A stretch of 64,000 bases of DNA from Rhodobacter huangdaonensis (GCF_004022465.1 NZ_SAVA01000006.1:229463-293462), one strand, 5' to 3'. Shown: positions 27,439 through 36,027, counted from the first letter of the stretch. Notes: generated by a model not told the origin, from the letters alone. Program-made: numbers and translations.

Positions 27439-27467
27439 TTGATCTTGCTCAGCTTATTCTACATAAT
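27439..27467 (+). promoter_or_regulatory. Candidate kpsM promoter in the divergent gap
   Basis: TTGATC (27439-27444), a 17-nt spacer and CATAAT (27462-27467) lie 35 nt before the kpsM ATG. They sit in the unusually AT-rich 87-bp gap separating kpsE and kpsM. The spacing is optimal and the boxes match four and five of six consensus bases. Confidence 0.65.
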
Positions 27468-27501
27468 GAGGGCCTGAAAAACCAGAACAACAATTTGTGC
27501 G

Positions 27502-28317
27502 ATGCCCCCCACAGACATCTCCCCCCCGAACGTGCCAAGCCGGGTGCAGACGCGCCACTTCGCCACTTTGCGCACGATCATCGCTTTGATGCTGCGGGAG
27601 ATGTCGACCCGTTACGGGCGCTCTCCGGGGGGCTATCTCTGGGCAATCCTCGAGCCCCTAGGCGGCACTCTGGTGCTTGCGGCGGGGTTCTCGCTGCTCG
27701 TGCGCTCGCCCGCTCTGGGCAACAGTTTCATCCTGTTCTACGCCACCGGCATGATGCCCTTCACGCTTTACAACAGCGTGGCCAACTCGATCGCCAGCTC
27801 CCTGAACTTCTCGCGCCCGCTGCTGCGCTATCCGAGCGTGATCTGGCTCGACGCGGCGCTCGCCCGGTTCATCCTGAACACATTGACCAACCTCATGGTC
27901 ATCAGCCTGCTGTTCACCGGCATCCTGATCATCGCCAAGACCGGCTCGGTGCTCAGCTTCGGCCCGATCCTCACGGCCCTGGCTCTGGCCGCCTTCCTGG
28001 GGCTTGGGGTCGGCTTGATGAACTGCCTGCTGTCGGGCCTCTACCCGGCCTGGAGCATGATCTGGTCGATCATCACCCGGCCGCTGTTCCTGGCCTCGGG
28101 CGTGCTGATGCTGATGGAGCGGCTGCCCCACGCCGTGCAGCAGGTCCTCTGGTACAACCCGCTGTTTCACGTCATCGGCCTGATGCGACGCGGCTTCTAC
28201 CCGATGTACAAGGCCACCTATGTCTCGACGGCCTATGTGGTGGCGGTTGGGCTGGCCCTGTGCGCGCTCGGGCTGGTGCTGCTCATGCGCTATCACAAGG
28301 ACATCCTGAGCACCTGA
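27502..28317 (+). CDS. kpsM: Capsule polysaccharide ABC permease (271 aa)
   Basis: An ABC-2 type permease of the KpsM/Wzm family with six predicted membrane helices (for example GGTLVLAAGFSLLV, LTNLMVISLLFTGILII, ALALAAFLGLGVGLMNCLLSGL and VVAVGLALCALGLVLLM). The amphipathic N-terminal element REMSTRYGRSPGGYLWAILEPL is the family hallmark. It forms the membrane channel with KpsT. It is transcribed away from kpsE-kpsT, so permease and ATPase are not in one operon here, unlike E. coli. A sulfotransferase-like gene follows 30 bp downstream on the same strand. Confidence 0.93.
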   Translation: MPPTDISPPNVPSRVQTRHFATLRTIIALMLREMSTRYGRSPGGYLWAILEPLGGTLVLAAGFSLLVRSPALGNSFILFYATGMMPFTLYNSVANSIASSLNFSRPLLRYPSVIWLDAALARFILNTLTNLMVISLLFTGILIIAKTGSVLSFGPILTALALAAFLGLGVGLMNCLLSGLYPAWSMIWSIITRPLFLASGVLMLMERLPHAVQQVLWYNPLFHVIGLMRRGFYPMYKATYVSTAYVVAVGLALCALGLVLLMRYHKDILST

Positions 28318-28347
28318 CGGATCGGGCCGGCGCAGGGCGAGGCGGGA

Positions 28348-29208
28348 ATGGATTTGATGCCGCGTGACATTCTCTGGCTCGGCCTGCACAAGACCGGCAC
28401 CACCTTCCTGCAGAAGTCGCTCGACCGCTCGCACCACACCCTGCGGGCGGCGGGCGTGGGCTGGGTCGGACTGGAACCGTTCCGCTCCGCCTGGACACGG
28501 CCGCTGCTGCATGCCGGCCACCCCGAGCCCCCCGCCCCGGCCGAAACCTTCCCCGCCTGCCCGCGCCGCCTCGTCTTCGACGAAAACATCCTTGCCCTGG
28601 TGCAGGACGCGGTGACCCCGGCCGGGCTCTATCCGCAAGGCGCGCAACGCGCGCAGATCGTGGCGCGCCACCTCGGGCTGCACGCCCCGCTTCTGGTGCT
28701 GGGGCTGCGCGGCTTCGCCGGCTTCCTGCCCTCGCTCTATTGCGAGACCCTGAAATCGACGCCGTTCCGGCCGTTCCGCACCTTCCTGCGCTGGCCTCCC
28801 GAGGCGATGAGCTGGCTGCCGCTGGTCGAACGGCTGTGCGCGGCCTTCCCCGAAAGCCCGATGCTGCTCTATCGTGCCGAAGACCTGCCCGGGCGGGAGG
28901 CGCAGCTTCTGGCCGAGATCACCGGCCTCGCCCCCGCCGCCTTCACCCTGCACGAGGGGATCGAGCGCCCGGGCTTCTCGCAGGCCGCGCTCGACGCGAT
29001 CGCCGCGCAGGCCGAAGCCGGGCCGGTTGGTCCGGACCAGGTGAAGGCGACGGCGGCGGCGCTGCCGCGCGGCGCCGGCCGGCCCGGCTTCGATCCCTGG
29101 GATGCGCGAGAACGCAATCTGTTGCAGGCCATCGAGGCCCGCGACCTCGCCGCGCTGCGCCACCGCACGGCGGCTCCCGGCGCGGGAGTGCGGCTTTTCA
29201 CGCCCTGA
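28348..29208 (+). CDS. Sulfotransferase-like protein (286 aa)
   Basis: The N-terminal PAPS-binding loop reads WLGLHKTGTTFLQKSLD (about residues 10-26), a near-perfect KTGTTxLQ form. A hydrophobic strand with an Arg-containing loop (LLVLGLRGFAGFLPSLY, about 117) is at the position of the 3'-phosphate-binding element. The remainder is a helical Ala/Pro-rich sequence without a second domain. ATG 28348 follows GAGGCGGGA. It lies 30 bp after kpsM and probably shares its transcript, which ties it to the exported polysaccharide. The acceptor is unknown. Confidence 0.72.
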   Translation: MDLMPRDILWLGLHKTGTTFLQKSLDRSHHTLRAAGVGWVGLEPFRSAWTRPLLHAGHPEPPAPAETFPACPRRLVFDENILALVQDAVTPAGLYPQGAQRAQIVARHLGLHAPLLVLGLRGFAGFLPSLYCETLKSTPFRPFRTFLRWPPEAMSWLPLVERLCAAFPESPMLLYRAEDLPGREAQLLAEITGLAPAAFTLHEGIERPGFSQAALDAIAAQAEAGPVGPDQVKATAAALPRGAGRPGFDPWDARERNLLQAIEARDLAALRHRTAAPGAGVRLFTP

Positions 29209-29217
29209 CGCGGGGGC

Positions 29218-29493
29218 TCAGCCCAGCGCAACGGGCCCGTCCGCCGTCACCGTGATCGGCGGCGGGAACCGTGTTGCCTCGGGGGCATCCGCGCCATGCG
29301 GCAAGACCAGCGTCACATACCAGACGCCACCGTCCTGCACCGGCTGGCCGACGATCCAGTCCTGCGGCGCCTCGGGATCTGCGGTGTAGGTGCCGAGATC
29401 GAGCGCCACACCGTTCAGCACCAGAACATCGCCGGCAACAGAAACCGTCAGCGTGTCGTCGCGGCGCATCGGGCTCAGGGTGATGAGAAACAT
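29218..29493 (-). CDS. Small phage-type protein paired with the DUF2793 gene (91 aa)
   Basis: The sequence MFLITLSPMRRDDTLTVSVAG continues as a beta-rich chain with no cysteines, membrane segment or signal peptide. This short form (LSPxRRDDTL followed by VxGDxLxxNG) is one I associate with small genes beside tail-fibre genes in Rhodobacterales prophages. No biochemical function is known to me. ATG 29493 has GGGAG 7 nt upstream. It starts 16 bp after the DUF2793 gene ends, indicating cotranscription. It is convergent with the kpsM-linked sulfotransferase-like gene, 9 bp apart. Confidence 0.6.
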   Translation of the reverse strand: MFLITLSPMRRDDTLTVSVAGDVLVLNGVALDLGTYTADPEAPQDWIVGQPVQDGGVWYVTLVLPHGADAPEATRFPPPITVTADGPVALG

Positions 29494-29509
29494 GTCGGGC
29501 TCCCTTCGG

Positions 29510-30553
29510 TCAGGTCCAGCGGCCGATGGCGCTGAAATCGACGGTGAAGTTGTTGACGTTGGAATTTGCGGCAAACAGCATCACGCTCGCCGATGAGATG
29601 CCGGTCACCCGAACCTTGAGCCAGGCCGCCGCGCCGGTGCGCAAAGACCCGTTCACCGCAAGATTGCCGGTTGCGGCGAAGCTTGCCGGGAAGGTCCAGG
29701 AATATTCCGTCGAACGCCAGATCGCGCCTTCGGCCGTCATGATCGGCCCCGCCGCGCCGACCGCCGAATAGGTGCAGATCTGCGTGCCGTCGGCAAAGCG
29801 CACATATTCCCCGTTGGCATTGCTGCCGCGTTCGATCAGCGCAGCGGTCGGCACCCCCGCCGCCTGCGCCACCGCGCCGAGGACATTGCCCCGCGCATAG
29901 GCCCGCGTCCCGCCGATCGTCGCCCCGGACGGCAGGGCCGCAACGCCGCCCGCTGAGATCGTCAGCCCGGTCACCCAGGAGGCGCCGTCGGCCGAGACCT
30001 TGACCGAGAAGTCGTTGTTGCCGGCAAGCCCCATCTCGGCCCGGCCCGACCAGCCGCTCTGGAACAACAGCGATGCGGTGTTGCCCGCCGCGGCCTTGTT
30101 GATCTTCAGCTGATGCCCCGCCCCCTCGTGGTTCAGAAGCGTCGCCGCCGCCGCGACCGAGAGCCGGTTCACCGCATCGAAGCCGGTGTTGATGCCAAGC
30201 CCGGCGCGGCCGGTGAACAGCGACACCCAGCCGTCTCCATGCCAGATCCGCAGATCCGCCTCGGTCCGGCCCCAGGCCCGCCAGCCCACGCGCGGGGTCA
30301 GGAACAGCCAGCCCGTCTCGGTGCGGAACGCGAGCTTGCCGGCCTGCCCGTCCCAGGCCCCGGTGGGACCGGCACCAAGCGCCCAGACCTCGCCCTCGCT
30401 CCCGATCTCGGGGGGTGCCACCGCGTCAAAGCCCTGCACGACAAGCTGCACCGCCGCGTCAAGCAACTGCAGCGCCTCGTTGTGGGTGACGTGTTTTTGG
30501 GCCTGCGCCGGCAGGATCCGCGGCAGGTCGAGATTGGCGGTGGTGTCGGTCAT
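29510..30553 (-). CDS. DUF2793-domain phage/GTA fibre-like protein (347 aa)
   Basis: The N-terminal half is a clear DUF2793 domain: LPRILPAQAQKHVTHNEAL, then LDAAVQLVVQG, VWALGAGPTGAWDGQAGKLAFRT and GWLFLTPRVGWRAWG. The C-terminal half is a glycine- and serine-rich beta region (TGLTISAGGVAALPSGATIGG, GSLRTGAAAWLKV) like the distal part of tail or head fibres. DUF2793 occurs in phage and gene-transfer-agent-type structural proteins. ATG 30553 follows CCGGAGAG. With its small partner it forms a two-gene unit with no other phage genes around it. It sits between capsule export genes and capsule sulfotransferases. Confidence 0.78.
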   Translation of the reverse strand: MTDTTANLDLPRILPAQAQKHVTHNEALQLLDAAVQLVVQGFDAVAPPEIGSEGEVWALGAGPTGAWDGQAGKLAFRTETGWLFLTPRVGWRAWGRTEADLRIWHGDGWVSLFTGRAGLGINTGFDAVNRLSVAAAATLLNHEGAGHQLKINKAAAGNTASLLFQSGWSGRAEMGLAGNNDFSVKVSADGASWVTGLTISAGGVAALPSGATIGGTRAYARGNVLGAVAQAAGVPTAALIERGSNANGEYVRFADGTQICTYSAVGAAGPIMTAEGAIWRSTEYSWTFPASFAATGNLAVNGSLRTGAAAWLKVRVTGISSASVMLFAANSNVNNFTVDFSAIGRWT

Positions 30554-30745
30554 CGGGGCTCTCCGGGCAAATGCGCTGCCGCCGACTGTTCCGCGATGGG
30601 GCAAAGATCCGGTTACCACGGCGCGCGCAACCGGCTTGCCCCGCGCCGGTCTCCGCCGCCCGCAAGACGCGCAAAGAGGTAGCCGGCACGGCAGTTCCAA
30701 GCTAGGGTCGGCTCACAGGCCTCTTTTTTGCGATATACCAGCGAC

Positions 30746-33220
30746 ATGACGACATCCAAAAGTTCCAAGGTTTCCGGTGCCACTGCACGCAGTTCCGCCC
30801 GAAAGAGTTCGCTCAAACGCAAGGTCGTCCTGATCCTTGGCATGCACCGTTCCGGCACCTCTGCCCTGTCGGAACTGCTCATCGCCCTTGGCTGCGACGG
30901 TCCGGCCACGCCGATGCCCGCGGCCGAGGAAAATCCGCGTGGCTTCTTCGAATCCTTTCCGCTCTTCAAGCAGCACGAGGCGCTGCTTGCCTCTGCTGGC
31001 AGCAGCTGGAACGATTATCGCCCCTTCCCCGCCTCCTGGCTGAGCTCGCCCAAGGCCGACGAGTTCCGCGAGCGCATCCGCACCACCCTCGAGACCGAAT
31101 ATGGCGACTCCGGCTTCTTCGCGCTGAAGGACCCCCGGATCTGCCGCTTCCTGCCGTTCTGGACCGGATTGCTCGATGAGATGCAGATCCAGCCGATCGT
31201 CGTGCACACCCACCGCAACCCGCTCGAGGTCGCGGCCTCGCTGCACACCCGCAATGCCTTCGCCCCGGAATACGGCTCCCTGCTCTGGCTGCGCCATGTC
31301 CTCGACGCCGAGGCCGGCAGCCGCGGGCTGCCGCGCGCCTTCACCAGCTATGACCAGCTCCTGAACAACTGGGGCAGCGTGGCCGAAAAGCTGGGCCGCG
31401 AGCTCCGCATTTCCTGGCCGCGGTTCTCGCCGGTCAACATGCCGATGCTGCGCGACGCCATCGAACCCGGGCTGAAGCACCACAGCACGCCCCCCGAGGC
31501 GACGCTGCAAGATCCGCTGCTGTCCGGCTGGCTGCGCGAGACCTACAGGATCATGCAATCCTGGGCCGAGACCGGCGAGAATCCCAAGGACCATGCACGT
31601 CTTGACGAGATCCGCGACGCCTTCGACGAAAGCGCGGTGCTGCTCGGCTCGCTGGTCACGCCCACGGGCGATGCTCGCGCCAAGGAGCTGGAAAAAACGC
31701 GCTCCAGACTCGCCGAGATCGAACCGCAGCTGACCGAGCGGGCGAAGACCATCGAGACCCTCACCGCCGAGCGCAATGCCGCACGGGCGAAGGCCGCCGA
31801 GGTCGAGCCGCAACTGGCCGAGCGGGCAAAGACCATCGAGACCCTCACCGCCGAGCGCAATGCCGCGCGAGCGAAGGCCGCCGAGATCGAGCCGCAGCTG
31901 ACCGAACGGGCAAAGACCATCGAGACCCTCACCGCCGAGCGCAATGCCGCACGGGCGAAGGCCGCCGAGATCGAGCCGCAGCTGGCCGAGCGGGCAAAGA
32001 CCATCGAAACCCTCACCGCCGAGCGCAATGCCGCACGGGCGAAGGCCGCCGAGATCGAGCCGCAGCTGACCGAACGGGCAAAGACCATCGAGACCCTCAC
32101 CGCCGAGCGCAATGCCGCACGGGCGAAGGCCGCCGAGATCGAGCCGCAGCTGGCCGAGCGGACAAAGACCATCGAAACCCTCACCGCCGAGCGCAATGCC
32201 GCGCGGGCGAAGGCCGCCGAGATCGAGCCGCGGCTGATCGAGCGCGCGAAGGCCGTCGACACCCTCACCGCCGAGCGCAATGCCGCCAGTGCGGAACGCG
32301 ACCGGCTGACCGCGGAACTGGCCGAACGGGCCCGCCGGGACGAGGTGCTCAGCAGCGAACGGAAAGCCCTGCAGGACGAGCTGAACCGGACGCAGAACAC
32401 CCTGACGCAGCGCAAGGCCGAGATCGACGACGCCGCCGCCGCCCTCCACCGCACGCAGGACCTCCTGACCCGGGCCGAGCTGCGGATCGAATCGCAGGCG
32501 CAGGAGATCTCCGCGCTGCGCTCGGCACGCGACCGCCGCGACACCGAGCTTTCGGAAATCACCAAATCCCTGGCGGCCGCCCGCAGCGACCTTGCCGCGG
32601 CCCAGGCCGAGCTGGCGCGCCGCGAGGCGGAGATGGCCCGGCTGCAAACCGAGCATCTGGCGCTGAAGAGCGGGCTTGCCGAAAGCGAGACGACCCTCGC
32701 ACAGCGCGAAAGCGATCTGGCCCGGGCCTCGGGCCGCCTCGCCGAGGCCGAAGCGGACGTGGTCCGCCTCGCTGCGCAGCACGGCGTGCTCGAGCGCAAG
32801 GTGCAGACCCAGGCGGATGAAATTTCCGCCCTCAGCGCCTCCAACGCGGAACGCGACACCGAGCTTTCGGAAGTCGCCAAAATCATCTTGGAGTACCAGC
32901 AGGGCCTTGAAGACGCCCGGGCCAGCGCCGATCGGCAGCGCAGCTTGATCGAGACCGCCCGCGCCGCCCTCGCCGAGACGCAAGGGCTCCTGTCGCAGAA
33001 ATTCGACCTGCCTGCGGCGGGCGTCTCTGCCGCGACCGAGGACCTCGCGGATCTTCTCGCGGCGCTGCGCCGACAGGTCGAAGACCTCGCCGGAACCTAC
33101 GAGCAGACGAAAGAGCAGCTCTCGGCGGTGAGTGCCCATAACGATGCCCTGATGCATTCGACCTCGTGGCGCCTCACCTCCCCCATGCGATGGATCGTCA
33201 GGCACCTTCGCCGCAGCTGA
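30746..33220 (+). CDS. Sulfotransferase-like protein with long repeat-built coiled coil (824 aa)
   Basis: Residues 1-28 are basic and Ser/Lys-rich. The sulfotransferase-like domain (about 29-280) opens with LILGMHRSGTSALSELL, the PAPS loop, and continues with FALKDPRICRFLPFW and HTHRNPLEVAASL (3'-phosphate site). From about 300 to 790 the protein is one coiled coil whose first part is seven 28-residue repeats (four heptads each), followed by degenerate repeats. It ends HSTSWRLTSPMRWIVRHLRRS. That SWRxTxPxR element normally sits at the join between a coiled coil and a glycosyltransferase in large surface-polysaccharide proteins. ATG 30746 has no clear ribosome site; a TTG at 30728 is in frame. 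The coil may scaffold or measure something; that is inference. Confidence 0.78.
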   Translation: MTTSKSSKVSGATARSSARKSSLKRKVVLILGMHRSGTSALSELLIALGCDGPATPMPAAEENPRGFFESFPLFKQHEALLASAGSSWNDYRPFPASWLSSPKADEFRERIRTTLETEYGDSGFFALKDPRICRFLPFWTGLLDEMQIQPIVVHTHRNPLEVAASLHTRNAFAPEYGSLLWLRHVLDAEAGSRGLPRAFTSYDQLLNNWGSVAEKLGRELRISWPRFSPVNMPMLRDAIEPGLKHHSTPPEATLQDPLLSGWLRETYRIMQSWAETGENPKDHARLDEIRDAFDESAVLLGSLVTPTGDARAKELEKTRSRLAEIEPQLTERAKTIETLTAERNAARAKAAEVEPQLAERAKTIETLTAERNAARAKAAEIEPQLTERAKTIETLTAERNAARAKAAEIEPQLAERAKTIETLTAERNAARAKAAEIEPQLTERAKTIETLTAERNAARAKAAEIEPQLAERTKTIETLTAERNAARAKAAEIEPRLIERAKAVDTLTAERNAASAERDRLTAELAERARRDEVLSSERKALQDELNRTQNTLTQRKAEIDDAAAALHRTQDLLTRAELRIESQAQEISALRSARDRRDTELSEITKSLAAARSDLAAAQAELARREAEMARLQTEHLALKSGLAESETTLAQRESDLARASGRLAEAEADVVRLAAQHGVLERKVQTQADEISALSASNAERDTELSEVAKIILEYQQGLEDARASADRQRSLIETARAALAETQGLLSQKFDLPAAGVSAATEDLADLLAALRRQVEDLAGTYEQTKEQLSAVSAHNDALMHSTSWRLTSPMRWIVRHLRRS
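31712..32299 (+). repeat. Seven tandem 84-bp repeats inside the coiled-coil gene
   Basis: Units start at 31712, 31796, 31880, 31964, 32048, 32132 and 32216. Each encodes AEIEPQLxERAKTIETLTAE plus RNAARAKA, where x alternates Thr, Ala, Thr, Ala, Thr, Ala, then Ile. Units 3 and 5 share silent choices (ACCGAACGG), and units 4 and 6 share others (ATCGAAACC). The basic duplicated element in units 3-6 is therefore a 168-bp pair. Unit 7 is the most diverged. Confidence 0.95.
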
Positions 33221-33401
33221 CCGCCCGCCGGGGCAGAGAAGCACCGACACGAGACGGCGCGCGCCGCCGCCCCTTCGCCGGTGTCCCGAAACCCGCCCCG
33301 CGGGCCAAGGGGGAGTTATATGCCGCGGCATTTTTGTGTTGCAACGGCATGCGGCTTGCAGGTCAATGAGTGCGAGGAATATCGGGGGGCGTTCATCCGA
33401 C

Positions 33402-34619
33402 ATGAAGGAAGTCTTGCTGCACATCGGCATCCACAAGACCGGATCGTCGTCGATACAGGAAAGCCTGAAGGGGTATGCGGACCAGACCACCCGCTCTGCA
33501 AGCTTCCAGGAAGTCAATCACTCCATCCCGATGACGACGATTTTCTCAAGGAATCGATACGATTATCACATCTGGAGAAAGCTTGGATTAAGCCGCGCAG
33601 AGGTCGAAGAAAAACGCGCGGACTACCTCGATATTCTCGAAAAAGACATTTCCGACAATAGGTACGAAAGACTGATCATATCGGGCGAGGATATGAGCAC
33701 CCTCTATGAGGAGGAGAAAAGAGACCTGATCTCTTTTTTCAGGACGCACGGCCTGAACGTCAGGGTTTTCACCTTTGTCCGGGACCCTCAGGATTTTGCC
33801 GCATCATCGATTCAGGAACACATCAAGGGCGGCGCAAAATCCCTTCCGAAAATCTCGACCCGGTATCGCGTCAGACTGGATGAGTTCCGTAAGGGGCTGC
33901 CGGCGGACTGTTTGATCGTGAGGGATTTCCAGAAGACCATCTCCGAATTCGGCGATATCTCCACGGGGTTCGCAAAAATTATCGGGCTTGATATCAAATC
34001 TCCGGTCCGGGCGAATGAATCGCTTTCATCCGCGGCAACGAAGCTGATCTACCGGCTGAACAAGCTTCCGATCAACACATTCGGAAGCCGGCAGCGTGTC
34101 GCTGCACGCGCCAGGGTCATGGCCCTGCTCGCCAACGAGTTCCGCCAGGATGACGGGGGGCGCCTCGACCGGAATATGCTCTCGATGGCCCTCTCTCCCG
34201 CCGAGAACGACGAAATTTCATACCTGAACTCTGAATTCGGCATTGCCTATCCGAAGGTCTCCGCAACCGAGGATGTGCAGGGGGTCGAAGGATATCTGGA
34301 CGATCTGTCCGGTCTGGATGTGAGCCGCCTGCACAAGATCGCTCATCTGATCGGCGCCCCCGTCGAGACAAGCGATTCCATCGACAATCTTCTGATCTCC
34401 ATCTACATGCGGGCCCTGATCAGCGGCGGCCTTCGCCAGGAAGATGCCGACATGCTGCGGGATCTCGCCGTGCGCATGGAGATCTCTGCGGATTTTGACC
34501 TGAGCGATGCCTACAAACTCATGTTGCTGGCCCGACGCGCCCGTCCGGATGGCCAGCTCATCCTGAAGAAGGTCGAGCAATACGAGCATCGTCTTGCCGA
34601 GCGGCGCGGCAGGAGCTGA
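33402..34619 (+). CDS. Sulfotransferase-like protein, AT-richer (405 aa)
   Basis: Begins MKEVLLHIGIHKTGSSSIQESL, a PAPS-binding loop of the KTGSSS form. VRVFTFVRDPQDFAASSIQEH (about 120-140) supplies the Arg and Ser of the 3'-phosphate site. A helical C-terminal extension of about 150 residues has no recognised domain. Codon use is visibly richer in A and T than in neighbours (ATA, AAA, AAT codons are frequent), suggesting separate acquisition. Start 33402 is chosen because the fold begins there; ATG 33366 is an in-frame alternative with a closer AGG. It follows the repeat-containing gene by 180 bp and converges on the hydrolase at 34663. Confidence 0.74.
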   Translation: MKEVLLHIGIHKTGSSSIQESLKGYADQTTRSASFQEVNHSIPMTTIFSRNRYDYHIWRKLGLSRAEVEEKRADYLDILEKDISDNRYERLIISGEDMSTLYEEEKRDLISFFRTHGLNVRVFTFVRDPQDFAASSIQEHIKGGAKSLPKISTRYRVRLDEFRKGLPADCLIVRDFQKTISEFGDISTGFAKIIGLDIKSPVRANESLSSAATKLIYRLNKLPINTFGSRQRVAARARVMALLANEFRQDDGGRLDRNMLSMALSPAENDEISYLNSEFGIAYPKVSATEDVQGVEGYLDDLSGLDVSRLHKIAHLIGAPVETSDSIDNLLISIYMRALISGGLRQEDADMLRDLAVRMEISADFDLSDAYKLMLLARRARPDGQLILKKVEQYEHRLAERRGRS

Positions 34620-34662
34620 CACCACCGCCCCTCGCGGCCGACGTCCTGCGTCGCCCCGGCCC

Positions 34663-36027
34663 CTACGGCCAGAACAAGTGCTTGATGACCGCCAGGTTCG
34701 GCGGCTCATGCCCCTCGTCGGGACGGGCCGCGATATGCACGTCCAGCTCTTCCGTCGGCGCGAGGTCCTTGATCTCGTGCAGGAAGGGCAGCAGGTGATG
34801 CTCGACATGATAGCGATCATAGAAGTTCTGCCAGATCGTCATGCGCGGCACATATGCCAGCCGGCGGAGCATCTCGCTGAGAACGAACCGGTCCTTGTAC
34901 TCGTCATAGGCGTCGACCAACGAGCTGATGGCAAGGCACGAGCGGAGCGTGTTCGTCAGCTGCGACGGGCTGTGCAGCTTCAGCCCGTTGGTCTGCGGGT
35001 TCACCGCCAGGGCCCGCGCGCCCCGGACATGCGCCGCCAGCGCAATCGAGGAAAAGCCCCCCGCGCTCGAGCCGAAGAACAGGATCTCGGCGGGGGCGGT
35101 GCCGCGTGAGGCGGCAAGCGTCTCGAGATAGCGCGCGACCACCGGCAGGTAATGGGTCGTCCTGTCACCGATGAACCAGCCGATCTGGGTATTGCCCAGA
35201 AGCAGGGTCGGATCGGTGAGGAAAACGCAGGTATCCTCGAATTGCTGCGCCCATTTCATCCGCTGGAAATAGGGGTAGGGAAACCGCCCGGCGTCCAGAA
35301 AGCCCGGCGAGAACACGATCATCCGCTTCGTCTTGCCCGGAACCAGGAAGTAATCCAGCGCGAACCGCCCCAGATCGGCACTGTAATGCCCCGCGGCCTC
35401 GGCGCCGGGCAGCTCTCCGGCGCCAAGCACCGTGGCGACGCTGCGGCGGTCCGCGGGCGCCGCCGGCGTGGCCTCCTGGGCCGGGCTCGGCGCCGGGTCG
35501 GTCCAGGTGCCAAGAAGATCGCCGTCGAGATTGCGGATGGTCACGTCGCCGCGCCGCGCCGCAAGATCCGGCAAAGAGCAGATGAACCCCGCCACGCCAT
35601 CGCCGACGCCCGCCTCGAACAGATCCGGCCGGAAGACATCCGTCGAAACGGCACCAATCCGCTCGCCCCCCCGGAAGATCTGGATTTCGCGGCCGGGAAC
35701 GCGATCGGGATGGAACCAGCCCCAGATCTTCGTCTTGCCGTCGCAGCCGTCGATCCGGCCCCGGGACGTTGTCGCAACCTTGCGAGACAGCCGGCGGGTT
35801 TCGTCGGGCAATTCCCGGGCCCGCACCGACGCCATTCGGGTGAAGGTGAGCGTGCCGAAACGCGCCCCGATCGCGGCCGCGTCGGCGGCCGAGGTCATCA
35901 GCACGAGCCCGTCCTCGCCGTCGATGAGATAGCCGCGAACCCCCATTTCGCGGCAGCTGTCCAAGAGATCGTCCTCGGCAACAAAAACACAAACAGCCCG
36001 GCAGTCCTGCAGTCCAGAATTCGTCAT
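34663..36027 (-). CDS. Asp2-like alpha/beta hydrolase (454 aa)
   Basis: The C-terminal part is an alpha/beta-hydrolase fold: ILFFGSSAGGFSSIALA gives the nucleophile Ser in a G-x-S-x-G-G context (about residue 320), and DEGHEPPN near the end offers the catalytic His. This S-A-G-G form is seen in Asp2-type accessory secretion proteins and in many capsule loci, where they act as acyl transferases or esterases on glycans. The N-terminal 200 residues are a separate region with GWFHPDRVPGREIQIFRGG, possibly a beta-sandwich. No signal peptide, so it acts in the cytosol. It is the last gene of a five-gene minus-strand unit that includes the carbamoyltransferase. Start 36027 (MTNSGLQD) has only a weak ribosome site. 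Confidence 0.68.
   Translation of the reverse strand: MTNSGLQDCRAVCVFVAEDDLLDSCREMGVRGYLIDGEDGLVLMTSAADAAAIGARFGTLTFTRMASVRARELPDETRRLSRKVATTSRGRIDGCDGKTKIWGWFHPDRVPGREIQIFRGGERIGAVSTDVFRPDLFEAGVGDGVAGFICSLPDLAARRGDVTIRNLDGDLLGTWTDPAPSPAQEATPAAPADRRSVATVLGAGELPGAEAAGHYSADLGRFALDYFLVPGKTKRMIVFSPGFLDAGRFPYPYFQRMKWAQQFEDTCVFLTDPTLLLGNTQIGWFIGDRTTHYLPVVARYLETLAASRGTAPAEILFFGSSAGGFSSIALAAHVRGARALAVNPQTNGLKLHSPSQLTNTLRSCLAISSLVDAYDEYKDRFVLSEMLRRLAYVPRMTIWQNFYDRYHVEHHLLPFLHEIKDLAPTEELDVHIAARPDEGHEPPNLAVIKHLFWP

Noticed and set aside
31712..32299. CRISPR-like periodic repeat
   Set aside because: Units are contiguous 84-bp in-frame repeats with no spacers and encode a coiled coil; no cas genes are present.
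33320..33335. ATGCCGCGGCAT palindrome followed by five T
   Set aside because: The stem is only about four base pairs once a loop is allowed, and it sits about 100 nt past the preceding stop. Too weak to call as a terminator.
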